From Amoebidium appalachense (taxonomy: Eukaryota; Ichthyosporea): DNA of 64,000 nucleotides. The DNA is taken from the NCBI GenBank assembly GCA_963693365.1, contig CAVNZM010000009.1, positions 5,332,001-5,396,000 of the forward strand, read 5' to 3'. Shown piece after piece: positions 39,221 through 64,000 of this stretch. Positions within the stretch are counted from its first letter, which is position 1. Every line of letters starts with the position of its first letter. The translations under genes were made by a program, and so were the position numbers. A model generated the notes under the pieces. That model was not told where the DNA came from, ran no database searches, and saw only the letters and a program-made list of their open reading frames with translations.

Positions 39221-40060
39221 TCCCCCCCCTTCCTCCCCTACCATCACCACGACCTTCTTCACTGATTATTTGCTATCTTCCTCCCTTCCTTTCTTTAGCA
39301 GAATCCGAGATGGGTGATGGGCCCATGGAGTTTGGTGGGGATGACGATGCCGATGACGATGGGGGCTTTGAAGCGCCTGATAACCAGCCAATGGAATTGG
39401 CCCCCTCAGAGCATGCACCAATGGCTGCAGACCAGGCCCAACCCGATTGGCTGTCCCACCGCGACCCTTCCTCCATGGTTGCACCCCCTCTCCCCCTCCT
39501 CCTCTCCCCTCCCCTCGCCCTCCCTCCCCTCCCCCCTCCTCCTCTCCCCCTCCTCCTCTCCCCCCTCCTCCTCTCCCCCCTCCTCCCCTCCCCCTCCTCC
39601 TCTCCCCCCTCCTCCCCTCCCCCTCCTCCTCTCCCCCCTCCTCCCCTCCCCCCTCCTCCTCTCCCCCCTCCTCCCCTCCCCCCTCCTCCTCTCCCCCCTC
39701 CTCCCCTCCCCCTCCTCCTCTCCCCCCTCCTCCCCTCCCCCTCCTCCTGTCCCCCATCCTCCCCTCCCCCCTCCTCCTCTCCCCTCCCCTCCCCCTCCCT
39801 TCCCTCAATCTCAAACACAATACCCAAATCATGACACACATCACTCACAGGCCCATGGGAAGACACTTAGTTGCAAGACGCCTTCTGTGTTCAGTACAGA
39901 AACGTAGGTGGCTATTCTGTCGTTTCCATCTACACGCATGAAAAGAACATTCTAGCACGCCACAAGAGAGCAAATTGAGATTGTACTAACTTGATGGGTG
40001 TGTTCCTTCATCGAAGTTTAGACTGAGTGTATGTCGTTTTCTGCCTCTGGCTGTCAAAAG

Positions 40061-40103
<43 letters not shown>

Positions 40104-40377
40104 TCCCCTCCCTGCTAAGTTAAAGCTCGCGGAGATGACACAAATGGCACTCTTTTGAACCTTTCTAATCATTATATACTCGACAACCACAAAGGTCACA
40201 GACACATGTACATCCTTCAGTATGCACACACACAGGTGCACGCATCCACCACCGTGCACACACACGTAGACACACACACGCACCACGTGCACACGCTACA
40301 AACACAATTACTCACATGCCCACACACTCACACCACTCACCGACTCGCGCAAGCACACACCAACACACGCGTGCACA

Positions 40378-40464
<87 letters not shown>

Positions 40465-40531
40465 GCGCAAACACACACACACGTTTCCACTGACACAAGC
40501 AAAACAATTGCCCCCCCCCTCCCCACCCCCC

Positions 40532-40585
<54 letters not shown>

Positions 40586-40806
40586 ACGAGACGGCCACCC
40601 AGCGCACCACCCGCTCGGCCATCAGCCGTGCCACTGCCACATCCACGCCCGCTGCCCCCTGGGACCCTTGGGCTCCTGCAGACGCCCACGAATGCAGCCG
40701 CCCGGCAAAACCATTCCGAAAAGGTACGTGCGTGTGTGCGTGCATAGATAGCGTGCGTGCGTGCGGGCGGGCGGGCGGGCGGGCGGGCGGGCGGGCGGGC
40801 GGGCGG

Positions 40807-40853
<47 letters not shown>

Positions 40854-41903
40854 TAGGTAGGAAAGGTGGGACTCTTGGTAGCTGTGTGCTGATGTGAGTT
40901 GGATGTGATTTGCTGTGCAATAGGTGTGGTGGGAGTGTGGGGTGGGGTTCTAAGTCTGTGTTGTGTAATTGCTTTTGGCCTCTTTCTTATTCTTATTTTC
41001 CCGGGCCCCTTGCATACCCATGCACATACTAAACCTCCCCCCCCCCCCCCCCCCCCCCTCCCCTCCTCCTCCCACGCAACCCCTCTCCTCCTCTCCCCCC
41101 TCCCCTCCCCCCTCCCCCTCCCCCTCCCCCTCCCCCCTCCCCCCCCCCCCCCCCCCCCCACACACACTAGCATCAACATATACGTCCTCCCCCCCCCCCA
41201 ATTCTCCGTCCTCCCCTTCCCTGCACACACTTACTCCCCCATCCCCCCCCCCCCCCCCCCCCCCTCCCACACCTCCCCCCTCCTACCCCCCCCCCCCCTC
41301 CCCCCAGGCAAGACATATCGTATCCCACCTGCATTAAAGGACACCGCCAAGGCCAGCAAGCAGCGGCCCCCTGCAGAGTCACTCACAGAGTTCTACTCCA
41401 GGCTCGACAGTACGATTTACATCCCCTTTCTCTTGCACATGCACACATGGTCCCCTATTTTTCGTGTTCTCCCTTATTCTCTCCGTGTTGCCCGCAGTAA
41501 GCACGTACGTCATGAGAAGGTACTTAGTTGGACACGGAGACCATCTAAGTACCTACTACGGATAGATGGCAGGTAGAAAACTCAACGGTATTGTGCTTAT
41601 ACTTGCCCCATTTTCTCACACAAACACCTTACCATGTCAGTGATCACGCTCCGATTGTGGTGTTGTGTCGGCTGCTTGCGGGTTTGTATCTGTTCCCTTC
41701 CTGTGATGAATGTTTGTGCGCCTGCCTGTGTGGCAGGAATCAAGGTTTGCATGAAATCTTTTTCTATGACTGGTGTGTGTACTTGCTGCAGTCGTGAGAG
41801 ATTTGTATGTGTGTGTGCATTCTAAACGGGAATCAAAGGCTGACCATTTGATGTACATCTGCCCTGACCCTTCCTGCCCTCCCCGTCCGTTACCCCCCCC
41901 CCC

Positions 41904-41934
<31 letters not shown>

Positions 41935-42936
41935 ACATACATACATACATACATACATACATTTTTACGAACAGACACCCACCCACACACACACACACAC
42001 ATACACGCACACGCACACGCACACGCACACACGCACACCCCCCAACAAAAAACAGGGGAGAAGGAAGTCAAGGGCCTTCCCAAGAACGAGATTAAGGGGC
42101 CCACATATCCTGGTAACCACACCTCCCCTACATCCCACCGGCCCACATCTACCCCCACCCTCGTCCCCAAGCCCCCCCCCCCCCCCCCCCTCTCCCCCTC
42201 CCACCCTTCACCCACCCAGCCACCCGGGCTTAAGCATGTACCCATCGTACGGATGCATGCGCACAGCACAAAAGGCCTGTTGCCTTTTTGGCAATCTTAT
42301 TGGTACATTTGAGCATGAGCGAGACCGGGGACAGCTCGGTGAATGGGTGGGGCTGAGGGGTGTTGACGATTTGAAAAGGGAAGCGGGGATCGGGTTAAAG
42401 GAGGTTTCAGTTAGGGATCCGGTTCGGATCAGACACCAAAGACATTTATGCTTTATAATTGGTGAGATGCGCATCAAGTAGCATTTTTGGCCTGGCCCAA
42501 AAAGGCAAATGCATCTGCCTAAAAGAAACCCCTCTAAGGTCCGTTCATACCCCCCTCAAGGTGCACCGTGCACACACACAGGGATTGCCGTTGCCACTTT
42601 CTAACCACTCGTGCTGTTTGCTGCAGAATTTGCCAGACTGTTCCTGCGGGAGTACAGGCGGAGGAAGGAGATTGCACGGGCAGAGAGGGCCGCATATCTG
42701 GACCTGAGAAGGGTGTGTTTCATTGGCCGAGGTTTTATTGTTCTGTTTGGTTGGCACGGGGCATGATGTTCTGATATGTAGTTTGGACTTGCCGGTGATT
42801 TTCTGCAGTCCCTTTGCTTGGAGTTTCTGGTTTTAGAACTTACATATTATTCTTACATTTTATTCTAGATGGATGGGTGTTCTGTTGGACTTCAGAAGCC
42901 CTATTTGTTGTCTTAGCATTGTGTGTGTGTTTTATA

Positions 42937-42974
<38 letters not shown>

Positions 42975-43257
42975 ACACACACATACACACACACTCCCAC
43001 ACACCCACCCTACGTTCCCCTCAGGACACACAGACACACGTGCGCACATATCTGTAACTTCGTAAGTTGACCTCCCCCCTCCGTCTCTACGGGTAAGACA
43101 ATGTCTATCCACCCCCTCACTAATAACCTCTCATCGTCTATGGTTCTTTCCATGTCTCCTTGTCGATCCTTCCTCTCCCTAACCACACACCTTCCTTTCC
43201 TCGTCATACCCACCTCCACACAAAAAGGCAGGACACACACCGATGCACACACACACG

Positions 43258-43292
<35 letters not shown>

Positions 43293-45422
43293 TCTCTCTC
43301 TCTCTCTCTCTCTCTTTCTGAAACACACGTATACACAAACACACACACACTCACGTACACGTACACACACAGGCGCTAGGAGAGGACATAGCATCCACGG
43401 TGTACAGTGAGACACACTTTGACCAGCTGGAGAGTGCAGCCCCCGACAGTGACACAGATATGCCCAACGACCCCATGGACGAGGATGATGATGCCGTACG
43501 TGCCCTCTGACCCCCCCCCCCACCCCCCCCCATATCTGGAGAAAGAAAAAACTCCTCTTTTACAGACGAAATATCTCCCCCCTACCACCTCCTTTCTGGA
43601 AGAAACACCCCTTTTACACACTCGGATCCTTCTCCCCATCATCCCCCCCCCCCCCCCCCCCCTTTTTGGTCCAGGCATACACAGGATGACTGTTGGTCTT
43701 TTGGTGATATACCATGGAGAGTGGTATACCTGTGTGGCGGTGCACACTACAGGCCGTAGGGCATGAAGGTGGAAATGGGACCAGAAAGGAGGTAGGGGGG
43801 AGGGGGGAGGGCATCTTTTTTTTGTCTTTTCGTGATTAGATCATCTTACCCTATGCCAACCATATATCCCCCCCCCCCCCCCCCCCCCCTCCACCACCAC
43901 CAGTACATTGCCACCGCCACCAATGAATGGGTTTCCCATTGTCACGTGCACTGCGTGCAGCACTCTCACCATTCTCCTCCCCACCTCTTCTTTATTGCAC
44001 ATCCCTCCTTTCTGCTTGCCCTGCCCAGCCATTCATGTGTCCTCCCATCCCCCCTTCAACACCCACACACAGCCACCCCATACACACCTACGGGCAGACA
44101 GGCGCGCGCACACATGCACACACGAATATACATGCACATGAACATCAACATACACACACACACACACGTACAGGAGGCCCCTGACTTCGGCCCCATGGAT
44201 TTGGCAGCCTCAGCCTCGGTAGCTGGAGGGGCCCAGACATTCGAAGACCTGGTTCGCCAACATATTGTTCGTCTGCCCCCCCCCCCTCCTCCAAGACGCA
44301 ACACACACATCTTATTTTATACAGAAAAGAAACATCCGTCTCTAGATTACGGCCTCTGTACAGCCTACCTCCTTCACGGACGACAACCCAACCCCCCCCC
44401 CTTCCCCTCCTCCCCTCCCTCCCCTCCCTCCCCTCCCTCTTCCTTCCGGCACTAAATGTTTTGGTGGTTGTTGGTGACACAGCACACCCTTCATTCGACC
44501 ATGCAAGCGTATACAATGCACATGGTTTTGCCCCCTTGGTGTGTTTGATGGCCACAGCATGCACGAGACCAAGACAGTGTGGCGTGCTGGATAGGTCGAT
44601 AGGGATGTGCGTGCTGGGCAGGGGCATGGTCGGTTTCATGACCAAGGAAGGGATAGATAGTTTTTGTTTGTTCCGGGTGTGTAATTCTCTTCTTCTTCTT
44701 CTTTTTTTTTGGTGGTGGTGGTGGGGGGGGGGGGGGGGGGGGGGGGAGGGGAGGGGGAGGGGGGTTGTTAGAGGGGTGAATGGGAAACTCAATCTGATTG
44801 GGCACAGGACCAGTACATGAGCAGTGCCAGCCAATACGTGCAGCAGAGTGACCTGTCCAATAGGGTGCGGGCATGGGAGGACAGGATTAAGCCAATCCTG
44901 GACGAGGAGGTGGGGGCACACAAGCACGTGCACACACATGTGCACACGTGCATGCATGCGCACACACATACACGCATACGCGAGCATGCACGTGCACACA
45001 CACATGTGCACACATACACACATACACACATACACGTGCATGCACGTGCACACACACATGCATTTACACACACAGTCCGGCTCATACAAGCAACGTGCAC
45101 ACAGGCACACACACAAGCGCAAACACAATCACATGGTGTCACACCTGCCCACACCACGTGCATAACTGCGCCAACGAACAGAACATGACTTCCATATGGA
45201 AACAGTGGCCGGGCACCCCGTACCCACGCAGCAGACACATGTTCCTAGGCACACCAATGCAAACACCACAAACACATGGGCACACACATGCCACTCATAT
45301 AAGGTGTATTCGTATGTGTGTATGTGCACACACAGGCTGAGATAAGATGTCTGCATGGACACACGACCGGGAATAAGGAGAGTGACAGACCCGCATCCCC
45401 GTGGTGGTGGTGGTGATGGTTT

Positions 45423-45453
<31 letters not shown>

Positions 45454-45599
45454 GGGAAGCTACATGTGTTCACCTACAAGTAGTCGTGAAGATAAACTGA
45501 TACAGCTTTGTGGTTTGTTTTTGCTTGTGCTGTTTTATATCTTTGTGTTGTTTACGTGTCCGTGTGTTGTATTGTGTACATTTGCAGGTGTGTGTTGCA

Positions 45600-45669
<70 letters not shown>

Positions 45670-45876
45670 TGCTTGGTGTGCTTGGTGGCCTACGTGGCTG
45701 TCCGGTACTAACACAAAGCATCATGCAGGAGACACACGGACCCTACGACATTCAACACTACGGGCGAGAGATTCTGCACAAAGGATTTGACGAGAGTATG
45801 CTGTCCCCCCCTCCACCCCCCCTCTCACAAGCACACACAGACATGCACATATGCACACGCACGCGCGTGCGCGCGA

Positions 45877-45922
<46 letters not shown>

Positions 45923-46030
45923 TGCCCTGATACCAAGGGACGTGTCTCCCCCCCCCCCCCCCCTCTCCCCCTCTCAGCCTCCCCCACTTCTCCCTAATGG
46001 CTCCTGCTCGCTGCCTATGGCATGCCTGAA

Positions 46031-46063
<33 letters not shown>

Positions 46064-46617
46064 ATTCCTCCCCCCTGCTTCTGCCCCCTTCCTCACTTCC
46101 TCCCGTCAGTGGTTCCCCGGGGTGATGATGTGTTCTTGACCCCTGGTACATCACGCTCCTTCCTTCCTGTGCTATGTGTGGTTTATCGTGCTACGTTTTA
46201 GAAGAAACACGGTCTTAATTGAAGATCTCTGCTCTGCCGAAATGCATGTGCAGGCAAGAATTTAACCGCAATGTGCTCGATGTTCGCTTACACCCATGTC
46301 ATGTTTGTGTTATTGTTATTTACACATAAGTGTATATACGCTGAAATTCATGTTGTTATTTCTGGTTTGCAGACACGGAGGCCATGCCGTTTGAGGCGCT
46401 TGCCACTGACCGGCCAGCCTACGAGGTCTGCCGCATGTTCCTGGCAGTGCTGCAGCTGGTATATTTTCCTTCCCTGATTTGTCTTTGTTTTTAGTGGTTT
46501 TTCTTTCCTTGTTTACGTTTGTCTCCTCTGGTTATGTTGTGGCATTTTTGTATGTTCTTGTGTGGTTTGGATGGGAGAGGTGGGTGTGGGCATGTGGGTT
46601 TAGATGAGGAGAGATGA

Positions 46618-46651
<34 letters not shown>

Positions 46652-46906
46652 TGCTCTCTCTAAAGCAAAGCCAAAATATAAGGGAAAGAAGGGGGGGGAG
46701 GGGGGGGGAGGCAGCAATAGCTAGTGTGTGTGTCCATGACCCCACATTCACACTCTCTTTTGCTTGCGCAGGCCAACTCTGGCAACGTGGACATCCAACA
46801 GGAGAAAGTCACCGGGCCGACAAAGGACAACCGCATGGTGGTGAGGCTACTGGCCAGAGGCCCCCTGCATAGTCTGGACGGCCTGGCAAATATCACCGCA
46901 CACTAG
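33781..46906 (+). CDS. NCAPH2: condensin-II complex subunit H2 (kleisin-beta)
   Basis: Complete 18-exon gene encoding 645 aa, ending at TAG 46904-46906. NCAPH2 is the kleisin that closes the SMC2-SMC4 ring of condensin II and recruits its HEAT subunits for mitotic chromosome compaction. The N-terminal domain is clear: [20 protein letters not shown] in exon 1, [14 protein letters not shown] and VYSRK in exon 2, [16 protein letters not shown] in exon 3. The C-terminal domain reads [32 protein letters not shown] and [17 protein letters not shown] across exons 14-18. The middle is divergent but keeps [13 protein letters not shown] and KGPTYPEFARLF. The upstream region is shared head-to-head with the SLC13 gene. 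Human NCAPH2 is about 605 aa, so length fits. All exon phases agree; exon 8's 3' end is the least certain. Confidence 0.93.
34602..34603 (+). other. NCAPH2: GC splice donor of NCAPH2 intron 2
   Basis: The conserved reading VYSRK joined to [10 protein letters not shown] requires the intron to start AAG/GCATTG. No GT allows this join without losing the YSRK residues, so this is a GC-AG intron (34602-35730). Confidence 0.7.
34722..34840 (+). repeat. 59-60 bp tandem duplication, NCAPH2 intron 2
   Basis: The block beginning TGTGATCCC and ending CTTCCAACGGACAC occurs twice in tandem, differing by an inserted T and one A/G change. The remainder of this intron is CA-rich and poly(C) DNA. Confidence 0.88.
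35681..36108 (+). repeat. (CA)n tracts flanking NCAPH2 exon 3
   Basis: (CA)n runs directly into the acceptor of exon 3 at 35730. Further CA-rich DNA with long (CA)n runs occupies about 35936-36138 in the next intron. Confidence 0.9.
36990..37408 (+). repeat. C40 tract and acceptor-joined (CA)n, NCAPH2 intron 4
   Basis: A poly(C) tract of about 40 bases at 36988-37029 and a (CA)n run from about 37362 that ends in the CAG of exon 5. Confidence 0.9.
38246..38364 (+). repeat. (TC)n then (GT)n, NCAPH2 intron 6
   Basis: About 66 bases of (TC)n are followed by about 42 bases of (GT)n, about 100 bases after the donor. Confidence 0.9.
39481..39800 (+). repeat. CTCCTCCCC pyrimidine minisatellite, NCAPH2 intron 8
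   Basis: About 310 bases of pure pyrimidine DNA made of repeated CTCCTCCTCTCCCCC and CTCCTCCCCTCCCC words, starting a few bases after the inferred donor of exon 8. It is open in all three sense frames because it contains no stop codons. Confidence 0.88.
40379..40852 (+). repeat. (CA)n blocks and (GGGC)n/(GTGC)n around NCAPH2 exon 9
   Basis: (CA)n at about 40379-40462 and 40532-40584 lies upstream of exon 9, the second joined to its CAG acceptor. Then (GCGG)n and (GTGC)n occupy about 40753-40853 shortly after its donor. Confidence 0.9.
40585..46906 (+). other. NCAPH2: NCAPH2 exons 9-18
   Basis: Exons: 40585-40723, 41308-41409, 42056-42112, 42627-42712, 43373-43495, 44174-44266, 44808-44909, 45729-45795, 46373-46458, 46772-46906. 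Exon 9 has the APWDPWAP motif that corresponds to the DPW motif of animal NCAPH2. Exon 13 ends acidic (DEDDDA). The acceptors of exons 9 and 13 are continuous with (CA)n, and exon 10 follows poly(C). Confidence 0.88.
45607..45668 (+). repeat. (GT)n tract, NCAPH2 intron 15
   Basis: About 30 GT units lie near the 3' end of an intron whose 5' half is CA/CATG-rich, so complementary tracts occur in reverse order here. Confidence 0.88.
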
Positions 46907-48109
46907 ATATATTGGCGCATGTGCTATGACCATATTTGGATATATTGGGGATATACTTTGGATAGTAATTTGAAAGTCCGATTGGCTGTTTCTGAGAACG
47001 TTGTTCCTTGAACCTGGCAAAACACATGCACTTTGGAGGTCGTTGGGGACATGAACATCTGTGCGGGATGATTATGTGCTGCGTGTTGTTATGCGGTGGT
47101 ATACCTATCTATTTTGGTTTGTATCGGTGATGATGTATATTGTTGTCGTCTCGAATTCCCCTTTTGTGCTTCTAAGCGCAAATCGGCAGGTGTCGTGCAC
47201 GTGGTACTGTGTGCTTGTAAGCGCAGGTATACCCACAGTGTTGTTAGTAGTATTGAGTAGCAATAGTTCTCATTTATGTTACCATGGCGGTAGCAATAGA
47301 TACATGCGGGTTGCGCATGAGCGTGGTCCGTGTAATTATTGTACTATACGAAGTTTACCCGAAGTAAACAAAATATCTCAACCTGGCATAGTTTGTGGTG
47401 GAGAGGACAGGCGCGAGCTATTATTATGCCATCACCTGTAATGGGTGATCATGAATCCTTCAGGGTAAGTCATGTTTGGCCGTTGCCTCGTTCACCCCGA
47501 TGGTTGTAATGGTGAATGGAACCTGTGAAAGACCTTAACGGTGTAATATGTGACATATGGAGCACGGTCCCCCCCGGGCACCCCGGAGCTCACTAACAAA
47601 GTCTAACAAGCTTTGGGTGACGGCTTCTATGTACGTACATGCATTGTTATAATTCCCGAAAATTGATCATGAATGGAAGCACAGCTGCGCAGGGGCATCT
47701 TTTACCAAGGCCATCATGCACGGCGTCCATGGCCATGACCAGTAAGTCGGATCTCGGATCCACAACGGCAAACACACACGTAAGCTTTATTTTGTTGTCA
47801 CAAGGATACCAGCACAAAGATAGCGAGCGTTACGTACGTTAGAGGTACAAGGGCTCAGGTCAAGTGTAACCTTCAGCAACCCAAACACTCACTGGGAGTC
47901 ATGGTCAGCTGCACTGGGTGGTCGTCATAGCCCACACACACACACACACACACACACACAGGGGGGCGGGAGGGGGGGGGGGGGGGGGGGGGGGATGAGG
48001 GGAGAAGGAGGACGTGGTTGGGGGAGGGGGAGAGGGGGGACGGGGGGATGAAACATGGCACACAGACACAGAAAACAAAAAGCGCTCTCGGTCGTCGTCG
48101 TCTTCACAG

Positions 48110-49463
<1,354 letters not shown>

Positions 49464-51114
49464 TATTACAGTGTTAGACTGCTCTTGTTTTAGAAAATGC
49501 AGTGATTGGCTGGCTGCGCTGTGATGTCATCATCGCTGCATGTCCTCTACTCTTTCAGGATCATCAGCTAAAGTTTTTCCAAAGTTCCTTTATTGTTTTT
49601 TTTTGTGTAAGGGTCCAACACTAAAACCGTAACTGGAAACAAAGGATAAATAGCTTTAATTGCTTAATGTACATAGTGGTCTAGACTTCTATAGCTGCCA
49701 TTTTTCGCTTGCTGTTGCGCCACAAATCAAATCTAAAAACGACTTGGACCTGCCCAAAGGACGAGGGATCTCACAGAGGTGGGTGCACGTGTGGGTGGCT
49801 TCCTTACCTGTCTTTTTGCTTGCGTGCTGCCCATTGCATTGATCGAGTACCATTTGATGCATGTAAAAAGTCCGGTCAACGTACTCGTTTCTTTGTTAGA
49901 TTCGTGGCCCATCCTCAAGGACACAAGTCTTTTGGGGGGTGCTCATTTCTGTACTTTCTTCTTTGATTGCTGCCTGTTGCGAGGGCTATTATAAACCCAT
50001 GTTTTGTGGCTTTGAGGCACTTGACATCTGCTTTGGGACTATGTGAGCTACTCCATTTGGTGTTCATATTAGCGGTTTTCTCTTGTTGGCCTTGGCTTAA
50101 TTATGAACAAATTTACTGCCGGTTGGTATTGACCAGCATGTCTCGGGGACTTTTTGGTAGGCCATACTCGGCTGCATACTCGGTTGTCTCGTTCGATTTC
50201 GTAAACACGGCTTTCTTGATTGTGTGCTACTGCTCCAACCTCAAGCTCCCCCCTCCCCCCCCCCCCCCCCCCCCCCCCCCTCGCCCCACCTCCCTCCATC
50301 CCCTCCCCCCGCTTTTTCCCCCATGCCCCGACCCCCTCCCCCCCCTCCCCCCTGTATCCCACACACACACAAGCCCACGTTCCTCCTGTCCGCATCGCTT
50401 TCCTTCATTTCCTTCCCACCCTTAGCACTGTGATTTTTTCGTGTACCCCTGTCTATTGGTATAACTTTCTTTCTGTGCCTTTTTGTCACTCGAGCCCCAA
50501 GCGTGTCTCGTGTGTGTGCATCCGCACGGTCGCATGGATTTGCCAGACAGTGCCCCTCCCCCCTCCCCCTTCCCCCTCCCCCTCCCCCCCCTCCCCCCCC
50601 CCCCCCCCCGTCCGTCGTCCCCATCCTTTTTCCTTTGCTGCCTGCACCACAGCACAGCTCCATCCTATTGCTTTCTGGATATATGCAGGCCGTTTTGCCT
50701 GGTTGTGGTTGCCCACCTCTCATCCCAACTTTGCGTGAACCTGCATTCCATTCCTGCAAGATCCTCTCTCTCCTCCCCCCCCTCCCCCCCCCCCCCCCCC
50801 CCCCGCGCCCCTCCTCCTCCTCCTCCTGCTCCTCCTCTCACACCCCTCTTCTTCCCCACCCCCTTTTGTCCCTTTTGTTGACACAAAGGCATACACTCAC
50901 ACACACAACCGGCCCGTTTGCACTTTTATCCATAAACAGCAGGAAGCATGCAGAGACACATACAGGCAGGTACACGAACACACAAACGTATGAGACATTC
51001 CTTTTCGTCTCCTGCACAAGCACTTTATAACCCCCCCCCCCCCCCCCTTTTCGGGATACCTTTTCCTTGCTGGTGTTACAACCCAGTTCTCCCTCCCTTC
51101 TTCTTGGAACGCTA

Positions 51115-51153
<39 letters not shown>

Positions 51154-51292
51154 ATGCCTTTGTTCGTGCATGGGCATGTTTGGGTCGTATTTGGGGCACA
51201 CACATGCTGACTGGTTCACACCCTGGAGGGAAATCCAGGACGGCAACCCATTCAGCCATCTAGGTATTGTGCACGGCTAGCAGGGTTTGAAA

Positions 51293-54798
<3,506 letters not shown>

Positions 54799-56210
54799 GT
54801 GTGTGGCGTGCGGCACACATTAAACAAACACAAAACACCATGGTTAAACGTAAAATATTGTTTGTAAGATGCATGCACACACGGGCTGGGATTGCACCGC
54901 ACATACAGATACAGTGTACATTTACACGAGTACAGACGGGTTGCACACACGTGCTAGTATGGGGTTTAGTCTAGTGGTTGCATTTCATTCGCTTTAGTCA
55001 CCATTTCTCTCGGTTATCGCTGTTCAAACGATCTTCTCCCGGTTTCCTTTTTCTTTTCTTTTCTTTTTTTTTTGTTCTTTCTTTTGTTCTTTTCTTATAC
55101 ATATGCATAGGATTTACCAATGCTCTAGATCCCCACGCTTGAAATCGGTAATTCTGCCGTTTAGCTTCATGTCCGTAGGCACACTTTGTTTAAACACGTC
55201 CTGATGTATGCAGATGCAACGTAAGCCACCGCATTGCATGTTGCGACTTCCGAAAGCCACACAGCACACACGTGCACATGCCGTTTACACTTGGAGGTGG
55301 TAGGGGAGCAACGTCGAACGAATCAAATCAAATAACTGATTAGAGTAACATGTACATGTATGAAGTCTACACGCTGTGACTCCATGCATATGCAGGTGAT
55401 GGGCCCGCCACCAAGAAGTGGCCAGCATATGCGCACATGCACACCAAGCACGCACGTGCTGCAAGCACACGTACTGCTTTAGGCTACAGGTGCATGCCTG
55501 TGCACAGAAAAATCGCACAATCGATCATGATCATGCACGGACAAACGAATTCAAATGAGACTTGCACAATTATATGTATGCACAGACACTTGCAACGGGT
55601 CGATGTACATATAAAACATGCACATATTGTACTCCACTATGGCATAGACTTCTGAGGCCCACGTGTGTATGTGTGAATTGCCCGTGCCACGGCGCGGTAC
55701 GGCAATGTGTACAAGCATGTGCACATGGTCGACATGTGTACAGCCACATGCACAGGCCTAATAATATTAGCCCTAGGCCTACATGTAGCTATGTACACAT
55801 TTGCAAAGATTGTTTCGTATACGTACTTGACAACATCATCACTGGGTCACGTGCAAGTCTGGGCCCCGGTGTCGTTCACAAGTGGCATGGTTTATTCATG
55901 GCAAATATTTTCGCAAAATGTATCTAGAGTGTCATACACACATGCCCATTACATAAAGACACTTTAGGTTTAGTTGCATCAAACGAATGCTCCTGGCACA
56001 CAGCATGCCACTATCCCTAAATCTCATCTCACAAACCCTTGCAACACCCAGACCGTCACATGGTCTACATATACCTTATCTAAATTTAAGGAGCCACTGA
56101 TACCACAAATCGACAATTAGCTATGTTAATTCACCTGCCATATCCCATCTAAATATCACCTGCCAACAACAGAGCCTTTCGCGTATCGTTTGTACATGTT
56201 GCTTAGTTAT

Positions 56211-56287
<77 letters not shown>

Positions 56288-56504
56288 AAACACGCAGACA
56301 GACACAGACAGACACCCACCAAAGCACCCAAGTACTCCCTACCCACTCACATCCAAAGCATTAAATACTAAAAACCTGAACAGTTTAACATCAAGCACTC
56401 ACAGACCAATAACAACATTAGGGCGTCTTAGATGCCCATGGCATTGCATGCGGGATTTGGGCGCACAAGATAGCCACAAGCACAAAATGCACTTCATTTA
56501 AATT

Positions 56505-56539
<35 letters not shown>

Positions 56540-56665
56540 AGCATTTAGCACATACCATCTCAAGACTTAGGTGAAACCATTATTCAACCCAACCCAACAA
56601 CTAGCATTGCATTACTATTGCAATTCATTTGGTTTCCAACTATTAGTAATGATATTTTGGTTTTC
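54799..56665. other. tail-to-tail interval between UBC12 and the MFS gene
   Basis: 1.9 kb containing both 3' ends. The stretch 54860-55960 is unusually rich in the palindromic words TGCA, CATG and GTGCAC but has no array structure. A C62 tract is at 56212-56273 and an A run of about 29 bases at about 56510-56538. No gene, tRNA or other RNA was recognised. Confidence 0.6.
56212..56273 (+). repeat. C62 homopolymer
   Basis: Sixty-two consecutive C residues followed by a short (AC) run, in the UBC12-MFS interval. Confidence 0.95.

Positions 56666-64000
<7,335 letters not shown>

Larger units (their letters stand above)
33781..39477 (+). other. NCAPH2: NCAPH2 exons 1-8
   Basis: Exons: 33781-33936, 34500-34601, 35731-35865, 36745-36850, 37411-37472, 38022-38148, 38756-38836, 39299-39477. 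Exon 2 ends before GC rather than GT. Exon 8 has two in-frame acceptors (39299 or 39302). It ends most simply at ATG before GTTGCA (39478), immediately before a pyrimidine minisatellite; a read-through version would add a Pro/Leu/Ser-rich tail. Exons 3 and 5 follow (CA)n tracts that end in the acceptor CAG. Confidence 0.82.

Noticed and set aside
39851-39904. Possible NCAPH2 exon reading [17 protein letters not shown] between CACAG and GTAGGT
   Set aside because: Good splice signals, but 53-54 bases in this frame break the phase between exons 8 and 9.
41739-41746. Possible 8-base micro-exon in NCAPH2 between GGCAG and GTTTGC
   Set aside because: It shifts phase relative to the next exon, while direct joining of exons 10 and 11 is in frame and conserved.
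42236-42481. Open frame with [18 protein letters not shown] in NCAPH2 intron 11
   Set aside because: The conserved KGPTYPE-FARLF join skips it exactly and no phased splice sites flank it.

Overview
This is a 64 kb piece of a nuclear genome from an intron-rich eukaryote. I could rebuild five protein genes exon by exon, with introns that are GT-AG apart from one GC-AG. All three stop codons are used as stops (TAG, TAG, TAA, TGA, TGA), so the standard genetic code applies. The gene set is conserved eukaryotic machinery: autophagy, condensin II, neddylation, an SLC13-type permease and a spinster-like MFS carrier. It does not identify the species; a protist or alga with large introns is the safest reading. 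The DNA between exons is extremely repetitive, with poly(C)/poly(G) tracts up to 69 bases, (GT)n/(CA)n tracts over 100 bases, and several minisatellites.

Layout. (1) 1-25033, plus strand: the 3' three-quarters or more of an ATG2 lipid-transfer gene, 30 exons, about 1707 codons, 5' end off the left edge. (2) 25034-29902: intergenic, ending in a GT-rich satellite. (3) 29903-32351, minus strand: complete three-exon SLC13/DASS permease, 589 aa. (4) 32352-33780: head-to-head promoter interval. (5) 33781-46906, plus strand: complete 18-exon condensin-II subunit H2, 645 aa. (6) 46907-51292: intergenic, with a weak unassigned coding-like block near 48.1-49.5 kb. (7) 51293-54798, plus strand: complete four-exon UBC12 (NEDD8 E2), 172 aa. 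(8) 54799-56665: tail-to-tail interval. (9) 56666-64000, minus strand: the 3' part of a spinster-like MFS gene (nine exons, TM7-12), 5' end off the right edge.

The five genes do not form a pathway. Their shared feature is intron structure. Donor sites often open directly into (GT)n, and acceptors often follow (CA)n or poly(C), so the two ends of one intron can carry complementary tracts. A short dispersed repeat recurs in the UBC12 and MFS introns, always in the same orientation relative to host transcription. Many apparent long open frames here (poly-Thr/His, poly-Pro, poly-Val/Cys) are products of the repeats and are not listed as genes.
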